DNA of 64,000 bases, from contig SFGZ01000008.1 of NCBI GenBank assembly GCA_004557505.1, positions 124,001 through 188,000 on the forward strand. The letters are read 5' to 3'. Position 1 is the stretch's first letter. Every line of letters starts with the position of its first letter. A program made the position numbers and the translations under genes. Shown piece by piece: positions 50,951-60,442 of this stretch. The notes beneath the pieces were generated by a model that worked only from the letters and a program-made list of their open reading frames with translations, searched no databases and was not told the origin of the DNA. Origin of the DNA: Coriobacteriaceae bacterium (GTDB taxonomy: Bacteria; Actinomycetota; Coriobacteriia; Coriobacteriales; Atopobiaceae).

Positions 50951-52371
50951 TAGCGCAGCCCCCCTGCGGCCACGCGCTCGGCGGCGAGGCGCTTGAAGAG
51001 CTCGCCGCGCTCCTCCATGTTGTGGAACTCGTCGAAGGACGAGCACGCGGGCGAGAGCAGGACCACGTCGCCGGCCCGGGCGCGCCCGCAGGCGGCCGAG
51101 AAGGCCTCGCGCATGTGCGGCGCGCGCACGACCTCGAGCGCAGAGCCCGAGGAGGAGGCCTCGTCCTCGAGGGCGCGGGCGATCCTCTCGCCTGCGGCGC
51201 CGAAGCACACGGCCACGCGGCAGCGGGCGGCGACCGCGCGGGCGAGCGAGGCGAGGTCGGTGCCCTTGTCGTAGCCCCCGAGGAGCACCGCGACGCTTCC
51301 CGGCCTGAAGGCCGTGAGGGCCTTCTCGACGGAGTCCGTGTTGGTGGCCTTGGAGTCGTTCACGAAGCGCACGCCGGCGACCTCGCCGCACGGCTCGATC
51401 CGGTGCTCGAGCGGCGAGAAGGCGCGAAGCCCGCGGCAGACGTCCTCTTCGGCGACGCCCAGCTCGAGCGCCACCGCCGAGGCCACGAGGGCGTTCTCCT
51501 CGTTGTGCTCGCCCTTGATGAGGAGGTCGGCCACGGGCGCGAGGGTGCGCTCGGCGCCGTCCAGGCGCACCACCAGCCGTCCGTCGCGCACGAAGGCGGC
51601 GCAGGGCGTACCGGGGTCCCGGCGCACGTCCACGCGGCACACGCGCAGCCCCCGCGCGTCGAGGCGGCCTATGGCGGCGCGGCACCAGCCGTCGCCGTCG
51701 GAGACCACGGCGAGGTCGCCCGCCCCGAGCCTGGCGAAGACGTTCTCCTTGGCCCGGGCGTACGCCTCCATGCCGCCGTGCCACTCCACGTGATCTGGCG
51801 TCACATTGAGAAGGCAGGCCACACGGGGGTGCAAGAGGCGCGTGGTGGCCAGCTGGAAGCTGGAAAGCTCGGCCACGAACCACGAGCCGGGCTCGCGGTG
51901 GGCGATGCGGCTCGTGATGATGGTGCCGATGTTGCCCACGGCCTCGGCGGCGAGGCCGCCCTCGCGCAAAAGCGCCGTGGCAAGCGCGGTCGTGGTGGTC
52001 TTGCCGTTGGTGCCGGTGATGCCCACCCAGTCCTTTGGGCTCTCGCGCCAGGCGAACTCGGGCTCGCCGATGACCTCGGCGGCGCATGCGGCGGCCGCCC
52101 GGAAGAAGGCCGAGCTCGTGGGGATGCCGGGAGAGGCGATGGCCAGGTCGAAGGAACCCTCGACCTCCTCCGTGCCCACAACGCAGCGCACGCCCAGGCC
52201 GCAGAGCTCGCGCGTGAGCGCCGCCTCGCGCGAGGCGGCGCCGCCAAAGAGCGTGACCGAGGAGACCCTGCCGTCCAGCCCCGCAAGGTAGCGGCAGACG
52301 GCCTCGCCCGTATGTCCTATGCCGAGAACGGCGACGTCGCCAAGGCGCGCCGAGGAATTGCTGTCCTGCAC
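50950..52371 (-). CDS. murD: UDP-MurNAc-L-Ala--D-glutamate ligase
   Basis: 473 residues from GTG 52371, 10 bp after mraY. VGITGTNGKTTTTALATALL is the ATP loop; SSFQLATTRLLHPRVACLLN and RFVNDSKATNTDSVEKALT are MurD signatures. It adds D-Glu to the growing stem peptide. Both its start and end are coupled to neighbours. Confidence 0.95.
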   Translation of the reverse strand: MQDSNSSARLGDVAVLGIGHTGEAVCRYLAGLDGRVSSVTLFGGAASREAALTRELCGLGVRCVVGTEEVEGSFDLAIASPGIPTSSAFFRAAAACAAEVIGEPEFAWRESPKDWVGITGTNGKTTTTALATALLREGGLAAEAVGNIGTIITSRIAHREPGSWFVAELSSFQLATTRLLHPRVACLLNVTPDHVEWHGGMEAYARAKENVFARLGAGDLAVVSDGDGWCRAAIGRLDARGLRVCRVDVRRDPGTPCAAFVRDGRLVVRLDGAERTLAPVADLLIKGEHNEENALVASAVALELGVAEEDVCRGLRAFSPLEHRIEPCGEVAGVRFVNDSKATNTDSVEKALTAFRPGSVAVLLGGYDKGTDLASLARAVAARCRVAVCFGAAGERIARALEDEASSSGSALEVVRAPHMREAFSAACGRARAGDVVLLSPACSSFDEFHNMEERGELFKRLAAERVAAGGLR

Positions 52372-52381
52372 GAGATGCCCC

Positions 52382-53407
52382 CTAGCCAAGCTGGAAGTAC
52401 AGCGAGAAACCAAGTGCCGCGAAGGCGGCCGAGACGATCCAGAAGCGTATGACGACCTTCGTCTCGCTCCAGCCCCTCTTCTCGAAGTGGTGGTGGAGCG
52501 GCGCCATGAGGAACACGCGCCTGCCGCATGCCTTGAAGCTCACGACCTGGATGATCACCGAGAGCGCCTCGGCGATGAAGAGGCCGCCCATCACGAGGGA
52601 GCAGACCTCGGTCTTGGTGAGGACGGCCAGCGCGGCGAAGGCGCCCCCCAGTGCGAGCGAGCCCGTGTCGCCCATGAAGATCGAGGCGGGGTAGCAGTTG
52701 TGCCAGAGAAATCCCACGCAGGCGCCCGCGACGGCGGCCGCGAGCACCGAGAGGCCCAGCTGGTCCTCGCTGTAGGCGACCATGGCCATCACGGCCATCA
52801 CCACAAGCACCGTGCCGCCCGCCAGGCCGTCGAGGCCGTCGGTGAGGTTGACGGCGTTCGAGAGGCCCGCCAAAAGCAAGAAGACGAAGACCATGTAGAG
52901 CCAGGGCACCTGGACGCCGCCGACGGTGGTGGAGAGCACGCCCAGATCGAGCGTCGCGCCGCCGGGGAACGCAATGGTGGGCGCGATGCCGCAGAGGTTG
53001 ACCGCCACAAGGCAGAAGGCCACGCAGACGGCGGTGAGGCCCGCCATCTTCTGCGGGGGCGTGAGGCCCAGCGAGCGCTTGTGCGCCACGGACTCGATGT
53101 CGTCGAGAAGTCCCAGGGCGCCCGTCGCGAGCATGGCGAAGAGCGCGAGGAAGAGCATGGGCGACCAGGGGGCCATGAGCAGCGTGGTCACCACCACGCC
53201 GAGAAGGATCACGATGCCGCCCATCGTGGGCGTGCCCTGCTTCACGAGGTGGCGCTTGGGGCCGTCGGCCCTCACCTGCTGGCCCAGCCCCTCGTGACGC
53301 ATGAGCCTGATGAAGAGGGGCATCACGACGGCGGCGATGACGGCGGCGACGCCTGCCGCCAGCAGCACCTGATAGCTTGGGTACGCGGGATTTCCCACAA
53401 TGAACAT
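52382..53407 (-). CDS. mraY: Phospho-N-acetylmuramoyl-pentapeptide transferase
   Basis: 341 residues, ten membrane spans. KQGTPTMGGIVILLGVV, LLDDIESVAHKRSLGLTPPQ, NAVNLTDGLDGLAGG and the HHHFEKRGWSETKVV motif cover the catalytic loops. It makes lipid I at the membrane. It shares its start with the murF stop. Confidence 0.96.
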   Translation of the reverse strand: MFIVGNPAYPSYQVLLAAGVAAVIAAVVMPLFIRLMRHEGLGQQVRADGPKRHLVKQGTPTMGGIVILLGVVVTTLLMAPWSPMLFLALFAMLATGALGLLDDIESVAHKRSLGLTPPQKMAGLTAVCVAFCLVAVNLCGIAPTIAFPGGATLDLGVLSTTVGGVQVPWLYMVFVFLLLAGLSNAVNLTDGLDGLAGGTVLVVMAVMAMVAYSEDQLGLSVLAAAVAGACVGFLWHNCYPASIFMGDTGSLALGGAFAALAVLTKTEVCSLVMGGLFIAEALSVIIQVVSFKACGRRVFLMAPLHHHFEKRGWSETKVVIRFWIVSAAFAALGFSLYFQLG

Positions 53408-54846
53408 CAGCGAAGCACTCCCCTCGCGAACGCATCCAGACCACAGGAACGCGACGCCTTGACCAGCACGAGGTCGCCCCGCGAGAAGACGGGGGCAAGC
53501 GTCCCCACGGCGGTGTCGACCGTGGGGAAGAGTTGCAGGCGGTCCTCGGAGGCGCCCATGACGCGCGCGGCCTCGGCCATCTCCCCCGCAAGCTCCCCGC
53601 CAACGAAGACAAGCATATCAAGACCCTTGGCCGCGGCATAGGCGCCCACGTAGCCGTGGAGGCGCCGCTCCTCGCGGCCAAGCTCGCCCATCTCGCCCAG
53701 GACGGCGACGCGCATGCCGGCGGCGTCCATCTCGGAGAGGACGTCGAGGGCTGCCGCCATGGACGAGGGGCTCGCGTTGTAGGAGTCGTCGATCACGCGC
53801 ACGCCGCGGGGAGACTCCGACACGGCCAGGCGCATGCTCGTCGCGGGCATGGCGGCCATGGCGTCCGCGGCGGCGTCGCGGTCGAGGCCGAGGGCGTCCA
53901 CCACGGCCATGGCGAGCAGGAAGTCCGGCACCACCTGACGGCCGGGGACCGAGGGCGTGACCCGCCTCGACCAGCCGTCCTTGCACGTGACGGTGAACGA
54001 GGCGGCGCCCGCGCCGCCAAGCTCGACGCCCGTGGCGCGCACGTCGTCGCCGTCGCGCTCACCCACATACGCCACGGCCACGCCCGCGGGGCGCGCGAAG
54101 CCGTCGGCGATGAGGGGCGTGTAGTCGTTGGCGCTCGTGAGCACGAGCAGCGGCCCCATGCCGCACGACGCCACCATGCCCGAGACCACCTCGGCCTTTG
54201 CGCGGGCGATGCCCTCACGCGAGCCGAGGAGCCCGATGTGGCTGGTGCCCACGTTGGTGATAACGGCGAGCGTGGGCGCGCAGCAGGCGGCCATGCGGCG
54301 GATCTCGCCGGGGTGGTTCATGCCCATCTCGCAGACGAGCACCTCCGCGTTGTCGGGCGCCGAGAGCACCGTGAGGGGCAGGCCGATGAGGTTGTTGAGG
54401 TTGCCCTGGGTGGCGTGGACGCGCCGTGCGCTCGCGATGCCCGCGCGCAGGAGGTCCTTGGTCGTGGTCTTGCCCACCGACCCGGTGACGCCCACCACGA
54501 GCCAGCCCGGGTGACGGGCGCGCCACTCGTGGGCCAGGCGGAGCAGGAACTCCTCGGCATCGTCGAGCTGGGGGCGCACGACGGCGCAGCCGCGCTCGTG
54601 CGCGAGGGAGAGCAGCGGCGCGCCCGGCTCGCGCGTCACCACGACGCAGGCAGCCCCCGCCTCGACGGCGGCGGGGGCAAAGTCGTTGCCATCGACCCTC
54701 TCGCCAGCGAACGCCACGAAGACGGAGCCGGGGCCGGCCTTGCGCGAGTCTATCTCGACCGTGCCCTCGACGCGAGCGGAGGGCGCCCCCTCGAGCAGCT
54801 GCGACCCCGTGGCAAGCACGAGGTCCGCGATGTCCATGGAAAGCAT
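53407..54846 (-). CDS. murF: UDP-MurNAc-tripeptide--D-Ala-D-Ala ligase
   Basis: 479 residues from ATG 54846 (MLSMDIADLVLATGSQ), 14 bp after the ftsI stop region. GVTGSVGKTTTKDLLRAGI is the ATP loop; VIDDSYNASPSSMAAALDVL and VAVLGEMGELG are typical. It completes the pentapeptide precursor. Confidence 0.95.
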   Translation of the reverse strand: MLSMDIADLVLATGSQLLEGAPSARVEGTVEIDSRKAGPGSVFVAFAGERVDGNDFAPAAVEAGAACVVVTREPGAPLLSLAHERGCAVVRPQLDDAEEFLLRLAHEWRARHPGWLVVGVTGSVGKTTTKDLLRAGIASARRVHATQGNLNNLIGLPLTVLSAPDNAEVLVCEMGMNHPGEIRRMAACCAPTLAVITNVGTSHIGLLGSREGIARAKAEVVSGMVASCGMGPLLVLTSANDYTPLIADGFARPAGVAVAYVGERDGDDVRATGVELGGAGAASFTVTCKDGWSRRVTPSVPGRQVVPDFLLAMAVVDALGLDRDAAADAMAAMPATSMRLAVSESPRGVRVIDDSYNASPSSMAAALDVLSEMDAAGMRVAVLGEMGELGREERRLHGYVGAYAAAKGLDMLVFVGGELAGEMAEAARVMGASEDRLQLFPTVDTAVGTLAPVFSRGDLVLVKASRSCGLDAFARGVLR

Positions 54847-54859
54847 GGGTCCCCCTGAC

Positions 54860-56665
54860 CTAGTTGGGTGTAGACGTGGTGGTCGCGGAGGCATCGGGAG
54901 CGATGCCGAGGTCCGTGACGGCCGCCTCCATTATCTCTTTGAAGGTGGGCGCGGCGGAGGAGAGGGCCAGGTGCGGCGTGCCGTTGAGGCCCACGTAGAC
55001 CAGGACCTCCGGGTCGCCGGCGTTGGCGAAGCCGCAGAGCGACGCCACGTACTTGCCCGCCTGGTAGCCGCCAGACTCGCTCGCCTGCTCGCCCGTGCCC
55101 GTCTTGCCCGCAATGGTGTAGCCGCCAACCTGGCCGCGCCTGCCGGTGCCGTCCGTCATGACCGAGGTCATCATGTCGGTGACCTCGTCGGCCGTTGCCT
55201 TGGAGACAACCCTGTCGCCCGAGGGCCAGTCGACCTCCTCGCCGGCCTTGGAGATGAGGAAGTGCGGCGTGGTGGGGACGCCGTCGTTCGCCACGATGGC
55301 AAACGCGCGCACGATCTGCACCATGGGGACGGCCAGCGCCTGGCCAAAGGCCATGGCGCCGAGGGTCGCGCCGGTGTAGTCCTCGTAGCCGGTCACGATG
55401 CCCTCTGACTCGCCCGGGTAGTCGATGCCCGTCGCGTGGCCTATGCCGAACCCGTCGACGCCCTTGGCGAAGCGCTCGCCGCCGATGACCTCCTGGGAGA
55501 GCAGCGACACGCCCACGTTCGAGGAGCGCACGAGCATGGTGCGCACCGTCATGGCCTCGGCGCCGCCGCGCGGCTCGTCGTCGGTCACCCAGTCGTCGCC
55601 GGCGAGGATCCGCAAAGGGACGTTGTAGACGCTCTCGGAGTTGAAGAGGCCGTTCTCGACGCCGATGGCGACGGTCAGGATCTTGAACATCGAGCCGGGC
55701 TCGTAGGAGGCGGTCACGGGCTTGAGCGTGAGCGCCTCCGAGCTGGTGTTGGCCAGATCCGAGAGCCTGGCCAGAGGCGTCGAGCACGCGGCGTAGATCT
55801 CGCCCGTCTTGGGGTTGGTCACCATGACGGAGCCGGAGTCGGCGTCGTAGTCGCCAACTGCCCGGGAGATGACCTCCTCGGCCTTCTCCTGGATGTCGAT
55901 GTCGATGGAGAGGACCAGGTCCTGGCCGTTCTTCGCCTCGGTGACCTGGGAGGTGCCGCCGGCGATGGGCGTGCCCGTGAGGCCGGTCTCGACGATCATC
56001 TGGCCATCGGTGCCCGAGAGGGCGTCGTTGTAGTAGTACTCCAGCCCGGTGAGCCCGTCGCCGTCGGTGCCCACGACGCCCAGCACCTGGCTGGCCACGT
56101 CGCCGTAGGGGTAGACGCGCTTGGTGTCGTCCAGGTAGTAGACGCCCGCGAGCTTGGCGTCGGAGAGCTGCCGCTTGATGGTGTCGGCCACGTCGGTGTC
56201 CACCTGCCGCTCGACGTAGGAGAAGGTCGAGTCGGTGGTGAGCGCCGGGCTGTAGTCGCTCGCGGAGCCGCCCAGGTTCGCGGCGAGGATCCGGGCCACG
56301 CCCGAGGGGTCTGCGATCTCCTTGGGGTTGCAGTAGATGGTCTTGCAGTCGACGCTCATGGCCAGCACGTTGCCGTTGCGGTCGTAGATGGTCCCGCGCT
56401 TGGCGTGGAGCGTGATCACGTTGGTGCGGTGCTGCTCGGCCGCCCCGGAGAGGCCGGGGGCGTCGACGACCTGGAGCCACACGAGACGCGCCGCCACGAT
56501 GACGAAGGCGGCCAGCAGCACGGCGAGGATCATGCGCGTGCCGTTGTCGAAGCCGCCGGGGCCCGATCCGCCCGGCCTCGACGCGCGGGAGCGGTAACGG
56601 GCACGAGAGGCCTCGTCGTACGAGGCCTCCGGCATTCCACGCCACCCTCGGCGGCTCTGTCCCAT
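54860..56665 (-). CDS. ftsI: Division-specific penicillin-binding protein 2/3 (FtsI)
   Basis: 601 residues from ATG 56665, preceded by GAGAGAG. A basic cytoplasmic leader and one span (RMILAVLLAAFVIVAARLVW) come first, then the PBP dimerisation domain. The transpeptidase domain has SMFK (active Ser in EPGSMFKILT), SSN in VRSSNVGVSLL, and KTG in AGKTGTGEQ. No PASTA repeats. It cross-links septal peptidoglycan with FtsW. Confidence 0.95.
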   Translation of the reverse strand: MGQSRRGWRGMPEASYDEASRARYRSRASRPGGSGPGGFDNGTRMILAVLLAAFVIVAARLVWLQVVDAPGLSGAAEQHRTNVITLHAKRGTIYDRNGNVLAMSVDCKTIYCNPKEIADPSGVARILAANLGGSASDYSPALTTDSTFSYVERQVDTDVADTIKRQLSDAKLAGVYYLDDTKRVYPYGDVASQVLGVVGTDGDGLTGLEYYYNDALSGTDGQMIVETGLTGTPIAGGTSQVTEAKNGQDLVLSIDIDIQEKAEEVISRAVGDYDADSGSVMVTNPKTGEIYAACSTPLARLSDLANTSSEALTLKPVTASYEPGSMFKILTVAIGVENGLFNSESVYNVPLRILAGDDWVTDDEPRGGAEAMTVRTMLVRSSNVGVSLLSQEVIGGERFAKGVDGFGIGHATGIDYPGESEGIVTGYEDYTGATLGAMAFGQALAVPMVQIVRAFAIVANDGVPTTPHFLISKAGEEVDWPSGDRVVSKATADEVTDMMTSVMTDGTGRRGQVGGYTIAGKTGTGEQASESGGYQAGKYVASLCGFANAGDPEVLVYVGLNGTPHLALSSAAPTFKEIMEAAVTDLGIAPDASATTTSTPN

Positions 56666-56688
56666 GCTCTCTCTCACGAGGGAGTAGT

Positions 56689-57231
56689 CTACGCCTCGGG
56701 GGAGGCCGCATCGCCGTTCGTCGCGGACTGCGCAGCATCCCCATTCGTCGCGACATCGGCCGACGCGGCCTCGGCGGGGGCATCGGCCGACGCGGCGGCG
56801 ACGGAGGCCCTGCCGGACGAGAGGTCAAGCACCTCTCGGTTGGTCGAGAGGGTCATGCCGTAGTTCTGCATGGCGATGCGGCTGATGCGGCTTGACGAGG
56901 AGAGCACCGACCTCTCGACCTGAAGGTCCTCGTTGAGCGTCTGCGCCTCCTTGATCTGGGAGCGCAGCGCCGAGTTGGCCTGGAGCGCCGAGACGGTTGC
57001 CGTGGAGAGCGCCACGCGGCAGGCGCCGAGCGCGATGAACGCGAGGGCGCAGACGACGACCATGCGGACGCGCTGGAGGAACTGGGGGCTCACACCGGCC
57101 CTTGCGCGGGCGTCAAGCCCGCCACCGGTGACGACCGAGAAGGACGGGCGCTCGCCGACACGTTCGTCGCGGCGCTCGCGGCCCCTCTCGGCTGCATCCA
57201 TCCTGACGGCCTCTGACCCCTGATACCTCAT
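56689..57231 (-). CDS. ftsL: FtsL-like septum formation protein
   Basis: 180 residues. Basic N-terminus, one span (VVVCALAFIALGACRVAL, about residues 59-76), then a leucine-zipper-like segment (LQANSALRSQIKEAQTLNED). The Ala-rich C-terminus contains duplicated NGDAAQS/ATNGDAAS-like units. Position between rsmH and ftsI and the topology identify it as FtsL-type; sequence similarity within the family is weak. Confidence 0.78.
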   Translation of the reverse strand: MRYQGSEAVRMDAAERGRERRDERVGERPSFSVVTGGGLDARARAGVSPQFLQRVRMVVVCALAFIALGACRVALSTATVSALQANSALRSQIKEAQTLNEDLQVERSVLSSSSRISRIAMQNYGMTLSTNREVLDLSSGRASVAAASADAPAEAASADVATNGDAAQSATNGDAASPEA

Positions 57232-57343
57232 CGCTATCCCTTGTCTCCCGGCTGTGCCGGGCGTCGTGCGTGCTGGTGCGTCGGTGGTTCGTTGGTGGTT
57301 CGTTTGAGCTGCGTTTGTGGTGCGTGATGCTTCGTTTGCGATG

Positions 57344-58348
57344 CTATGCAGACGACCTTGCGGTCGAGTGCGACACTTGCGTGCCCTCGCGCGTGACGTC
57401 GAGCTTGACCGCCGCGCGCATGAGGGCGCTCCTCGAGCGCGGGTTGGACGAGACCTCGTCCTGGCCTGCGACGAGCGGCCTTCTCGTCTTGACGTCGACT
57501 ATCGGCACGTGGCCGCACACGCACACCGGAAGGTCCGGTGGGCAGACGCAACCCTGCGAGAGCTCGGAGAAGACGTGCTTCACGATGCGGTCCTCGAGCG
57601 AGTGGTAGGAGATGACGCAGATCCTGCCACCGGTGTTCGCCCAGCGGACGGCGGCGCGAAGGCCGTGGTCGAGGGCGTCGAGCTCGTGGTTCACCTCGAT
57701 GCGCAGGGCCTGGAAGGTCTTGCGCGCGGGGTGCCCGCCGTGGCGGCGTGCGGCGGCCGGCATCGCTCGCTTGATCACGTCGACGAGCTGGAAGGTCGTC
57801 TCGATGGGAGCCTTCTCGCGCGTCTTCACGATGGCGCGGGCGATGCGCGGCGCGTACTTCTCGTCGCCGTATACGCGGAGGATTCGGGTGAGGTCGGCTT
57901 CGTTGTAGGTGTTTATGACCTCTTGTGCGGTTGGGGTGTTGTTCCCCGAATCCATGCGCATGTCTAGGGGGGCGTCCTCGTTGTACGAGAAGCCCCGTTC
58001 CGGAATGTCGAGCTGGGGAGAAGAGACGCCCAGGTCGAAGAGGAAGCAATCCACGCCGGGGACCCTGGCGCCAACGAGCAGCTGGTCAAGGTCTCCAAAG
58101 TTGCCCTTGAGCGGAAGGAACTCCGCCTGGGGCGCCTCGCGCGAGAAGCGCTCGGTCGCCGCCCTGAGGGCCATGTCGTCTTGGTCGATGCCAATCGAGA
58201 GGCCGTCGGGGGCGATTCTCCGTGCGATCGCGATGGAGTGCCCGGCCCCGCCGAGGGTGCAGTCGCAGACCACCTCTCCCGGCTTGGGGTCGAGCTCGGC
58301 GAGGACCTCGCCGAGCATCACGGGTACGTGCCGATATTCGGATGTCAA
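57344..58348 (-). CDS. rsmH: 16S rRNA (cytosine-1402 N4)-methyltransferase
   Basis: 334 residues. HVPVMLGEVLAELDPKPGEV and CTLGGAGHSIAIARRIAPDG form the SAM-binding start; FDLGVSSPQLDIPERGFSY, QALRIEVNHELDAL and CVISYHSLEDRIVKHVF are diagnostic. It methylates the decoding centre. It follows mraZ, the usual first pair of the cluster. Confidence 0.96.
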   Translation of the reverse strand: MTSEYRHVPVMLGEVLAELDPKPGEVVCDCTLGGAGHSIAIARRIAPDGLSIGIDQDDMALRAATERFSREAPQAEFLPLKGNFGDLDQLLVGARVPGVDCFLFDLGVSSPQLDIPERGFSYNEDAPLDMRMDSGNNTPTAQEVINTYNEADLTRILRVYGDEKYAPRIARAIVKTREKAPIETTFQLVDVIKRAMPAAARRHGGHPARKTFQALRIEVNHELDALDHGLRAAVRWANTGGRICVISYHSLEDRIVKHVFSELSQGCVCPPDLPVCVCGHVPIVDVKTRRPLVAGQDEVSSNPRSRSALMRAAVKLDVTREGTQVSHSTARSSA

Positions 58349-58366
58349 GGCGTCCCTCCCCTTTGC

Positions 58367-58801
58367 CTACTCGCCAAAGAGAAGCGACTCGAGACGGTCA
58401 ACCGCGTCGTCGGAGGCGAACTTCTCGTTCCAACGGTCGGCGTTCCAGATCTCGAAGTGGTCGCCCGCGCCGACGACCATGAGGTCGCCGTCGAGGCCCA
58501 GGCGCCGACGCTGGCCGCGGGCCGTCTCGTCGATCTTGCCAAGGGCCACGCGGCCGGCGGAGTCGATCTCCACCGTGGTGGCCATGGCGTTGAGACGAAG
58601 CAGGGTCTCCGCGTCGTTTCTGCTCCTGGGGTCGAGGCTCAGGCTGTTGACCCATGCCTCGAACGCCTCGGGGGTGTAGCCATAGAGCGCGTCCTTGCGC
58701 GGGATGAGCTGCACGAGCTCGCCGAACTGCTTGCGCAGGATGGCGGGGAGGGTGACACGGGACTTGGAGTCGAGGCTGCGCTGGTACTGGCCAGTCAGCA
58801 T
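58367..58801 (-). CDS. mraZ: Transcriptional regulator MraZ
   Basis: 144 residues with two SpoVT/AbrB-type domains: GQYQRSLDSKSRVTLPAILR and VEIDSAGRVALGKIDETARG. It forms a ring that binds direct repeats upstream of its own gene and controls the dcw cluster. It is the first gene of the operon. Confidence 0.95.
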   Translation of the reverse strand: MLTGQYQRSLDSKSRVTLPAILRKQFGELVQLIPRKDALYGYTPEAFEAWVNSLSLDPRSRNDAETLLRLNAMATTVEIDSAGRVALGKIDETARGQRRRLGLDGDLMVVGAGDHFEIWNADRWNEKFASDDAVDRLESLLFGE

Positions 58802-58847
58802 GCCGCCCTCCTCTCGTTACCGCTCGCGCCCACGTTTGAACATGAAC

Positions 58848-58903
58848 AAACTATAGACCAAATCCGACACCTAGCCACACTTAAAAACACTTTGCGACAC
58901 ATA
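58848..58903 (-). promoter_or_regulatory. dcw promoter with four MraZ-type boxes
   Basis: On the minus strand, TATAGT (58855-58850) is a good -10. Upstream, four related hexamers AGGTGT, AAGTGT, AAGTGT and ATGTGT are spaced exactly 10 bp apart (58868-58903), the spacing known for MraZ operators. The boxes overlap the -35 area, so autorepression is expected. Confidence 0.75.
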
Positions 58904-59509
58904 AGGGCGGTTTTCGCCCATGGGCGGTTGGAGGGGGCTTTCGATGGGGCGCGGGAGGGGTTGAGGTGGCCCCACATGTTGTGGTTGGGGGCGACGAGGA
59001 CACAACGCCGGGGGCGAGAGGGACGAACACCGGGAAACGAATTGTGACGGTGGGGTGAAGGCGGCGGTGGGGTGAAGTGTGGAGGCGGGTGTGGGGCGGT
59101 GGGAGCGGCCGGTGGCGCGCGGGGGCGGCCGGCGGGAGGCGGCGCGCGGGGGCGGCCGGCGGCGGTGCGTATGCCGCCGTTTCTGGACGTTTAGGAATTC
59201 TCCGGACGGTTAGGAATTCTCCGGACGGTTAGGAGTTATCCGGACGGTTAGGAATTCTCCGGACGGTTAAGGCGGCCTAAACGGCGAAATTCCGCGGCTC
59301 TCCCGCGGCTCCGCCGAATTCAGACGGTTAGACCACCCTAAACGTCCGGGAAATTCCTAAACGGCGAAAAAACGCGCCGATGCAACAGCGCAGGGGTCCG
59401 CGCGGCTTAGGGGCAGCCGCCCCGCGCCAGAACGCGCGCCTCGGAGGCCGTGCGGCACCGCACGCCCACGCCGCGCGCGGGAACGCATGCCGCGCCGCCC
59501 ACGCGGTCC
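58904..59509. other. GC-rich intergenic region between mraZ and xerD
   Basis: About 600 bp. The first 280 bp are low-complexity G-rich on the plus strand. The tandem repeat at 59185-59270 and inverted copies of its core near 59333-59366 follow. ORFs are frame shadows. The xerD stop lies at 59510. Confidence 0.55.
59185..59270. repeat. 19-bp tandem repeat, about 4.5 copies
   Basis: Units of GGACGGTTAGGAATTCTCC start at 59185, 59204, 59223, 59242 and 59261 (last partial), with few substitutions. Inverted versions of the AATTCC/TTAGG core recur at 59333-59366. Function unknown. Confidence 0.85.
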
Positions 59510-60421
59510 CTACTCCCGCACGTGCGCGCGGGGGTGCGCCGCCAGGTAGACGCCGCGCACGTGAGTGCGGTCCACATGGGTGTAGAGCTGGGTGGTAGAT
59601 ATGTCGGCGTGACCCAGAAGCTCCTGGACGACGCGCAGGTCGGCGCCACCCTCAAGCAGGTGCGTGGCAAAGCTGTGCCGCAGCGTGTGGGGGTGCAGCC
59701 CGCGCACCCCAACCACACGCCCCGCACGCTCCACGATCGTGTGTACGGACTGCCGGGAGATCCTCCCGCCCCGCTGGTTGAGAAAGACGGCCTGAGTGGG
59801 CGCGCGTCCCACAAGCCCCGGGCGCCATCGCTCGAGGTACTCCCCCATCACGCGCGCGGACGAGCCCATGATGGGCACCACGCGCTCCTTCGACCCCTTG
59901 CCAAAGACGCGCACCACCTCCTCGTCCAGCCGCACGTCACGCAGGTCGAGCCCGCACAGCTCCGAGACGCGAAGCCCGCAGCCGTAGAGCGTCTCCAGGA
60001 TGGTGCGGTCGCGCTGACCGGCCGACGTCTTGGGGAACGGCTGGTCGAGAAGGGCCTCTGCCTGCCCCACGCCCAGGACGTCGGGCAGGCGCTCTGGCTT
60101 GGCGGGGAGCGGCAGGTCGGCCGTGGGGAAGTTCTCGCAGATCTCGTCCGCCACCATGAAGCGGTGGAAGCCCTTGATGGCCGAGACCGCGCGCTCGACG
60201 GAGGCCGGTGCGAGACCCACCTCCACCAGGGCCGCGACGTGCGCCTCTATCGCGTGGCGGGTCACGTCGGCGGGATTGGTGACGCCACCCTCGGCGAGCG
60301 CCGAGAGATAACGAGAAAGGTCGCGACCATAGGCCGCGACCGTGTTGGGTGACGCGTTCCTCTCGATGGAGAGGTAGTTGAGGTACTCGCGCAGGGCGCG
60401 CGAGAGGTCCATGGTGGCCAT
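59510..60421 (-). CDS. xerD: Tyrosine site-specific recombinase XerD
   Basis: 303 residues. The SAM-like N-terminal domain has YLSIERNASPNTVAAYGRDL. Catalytic residues: Arg in YGCGLRVSELCGL, Lys in GKGSKERVVPI, His-Arg in LHPHTLRHSFATHL, His in LLGHADISTTQLYTHV with the nucleophilic Tyr. It resolves chromosome dimers at dif. No phage context, so a housekeeping copy. Confidence 0.93.
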   Translation of the reverse strand: MATMDLSRALREYLNYLSIERNASPNTVAAYGRDLSRYLSALAEGGVTNPADVTRHAIEAHVAALVEVGLAPASVERAVSAIKGFHRFMVADEICENFPTADLPLPAKPERLPDVLGVGQAEALLDQPFPKTSAGQRDRTILETLYGCGLRVSELCGLDLRDVRLDEEVVRVFGKGSKERVVPIMGSSARVMGEYLERWRPGLVGRAPTQAVFLNQRGGRISRQSVHTIVERAGRVVGVRGLHPHTLRHSFATHLLEGGADLRVVQELLGHADISTTQLYTHVDRTHVRGVYLAAHPRAHVRE

Positions 60422-60442
60422 GGGAACCCGAGCGACCCGCCG

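Noticed and set aside
51806..52291. Long ORFs opposite or out of frame with mur/fts genes
   Set aside because: High GC leaves several frames open. The mur/fts frames carry all family motifs, and the others are shadows.
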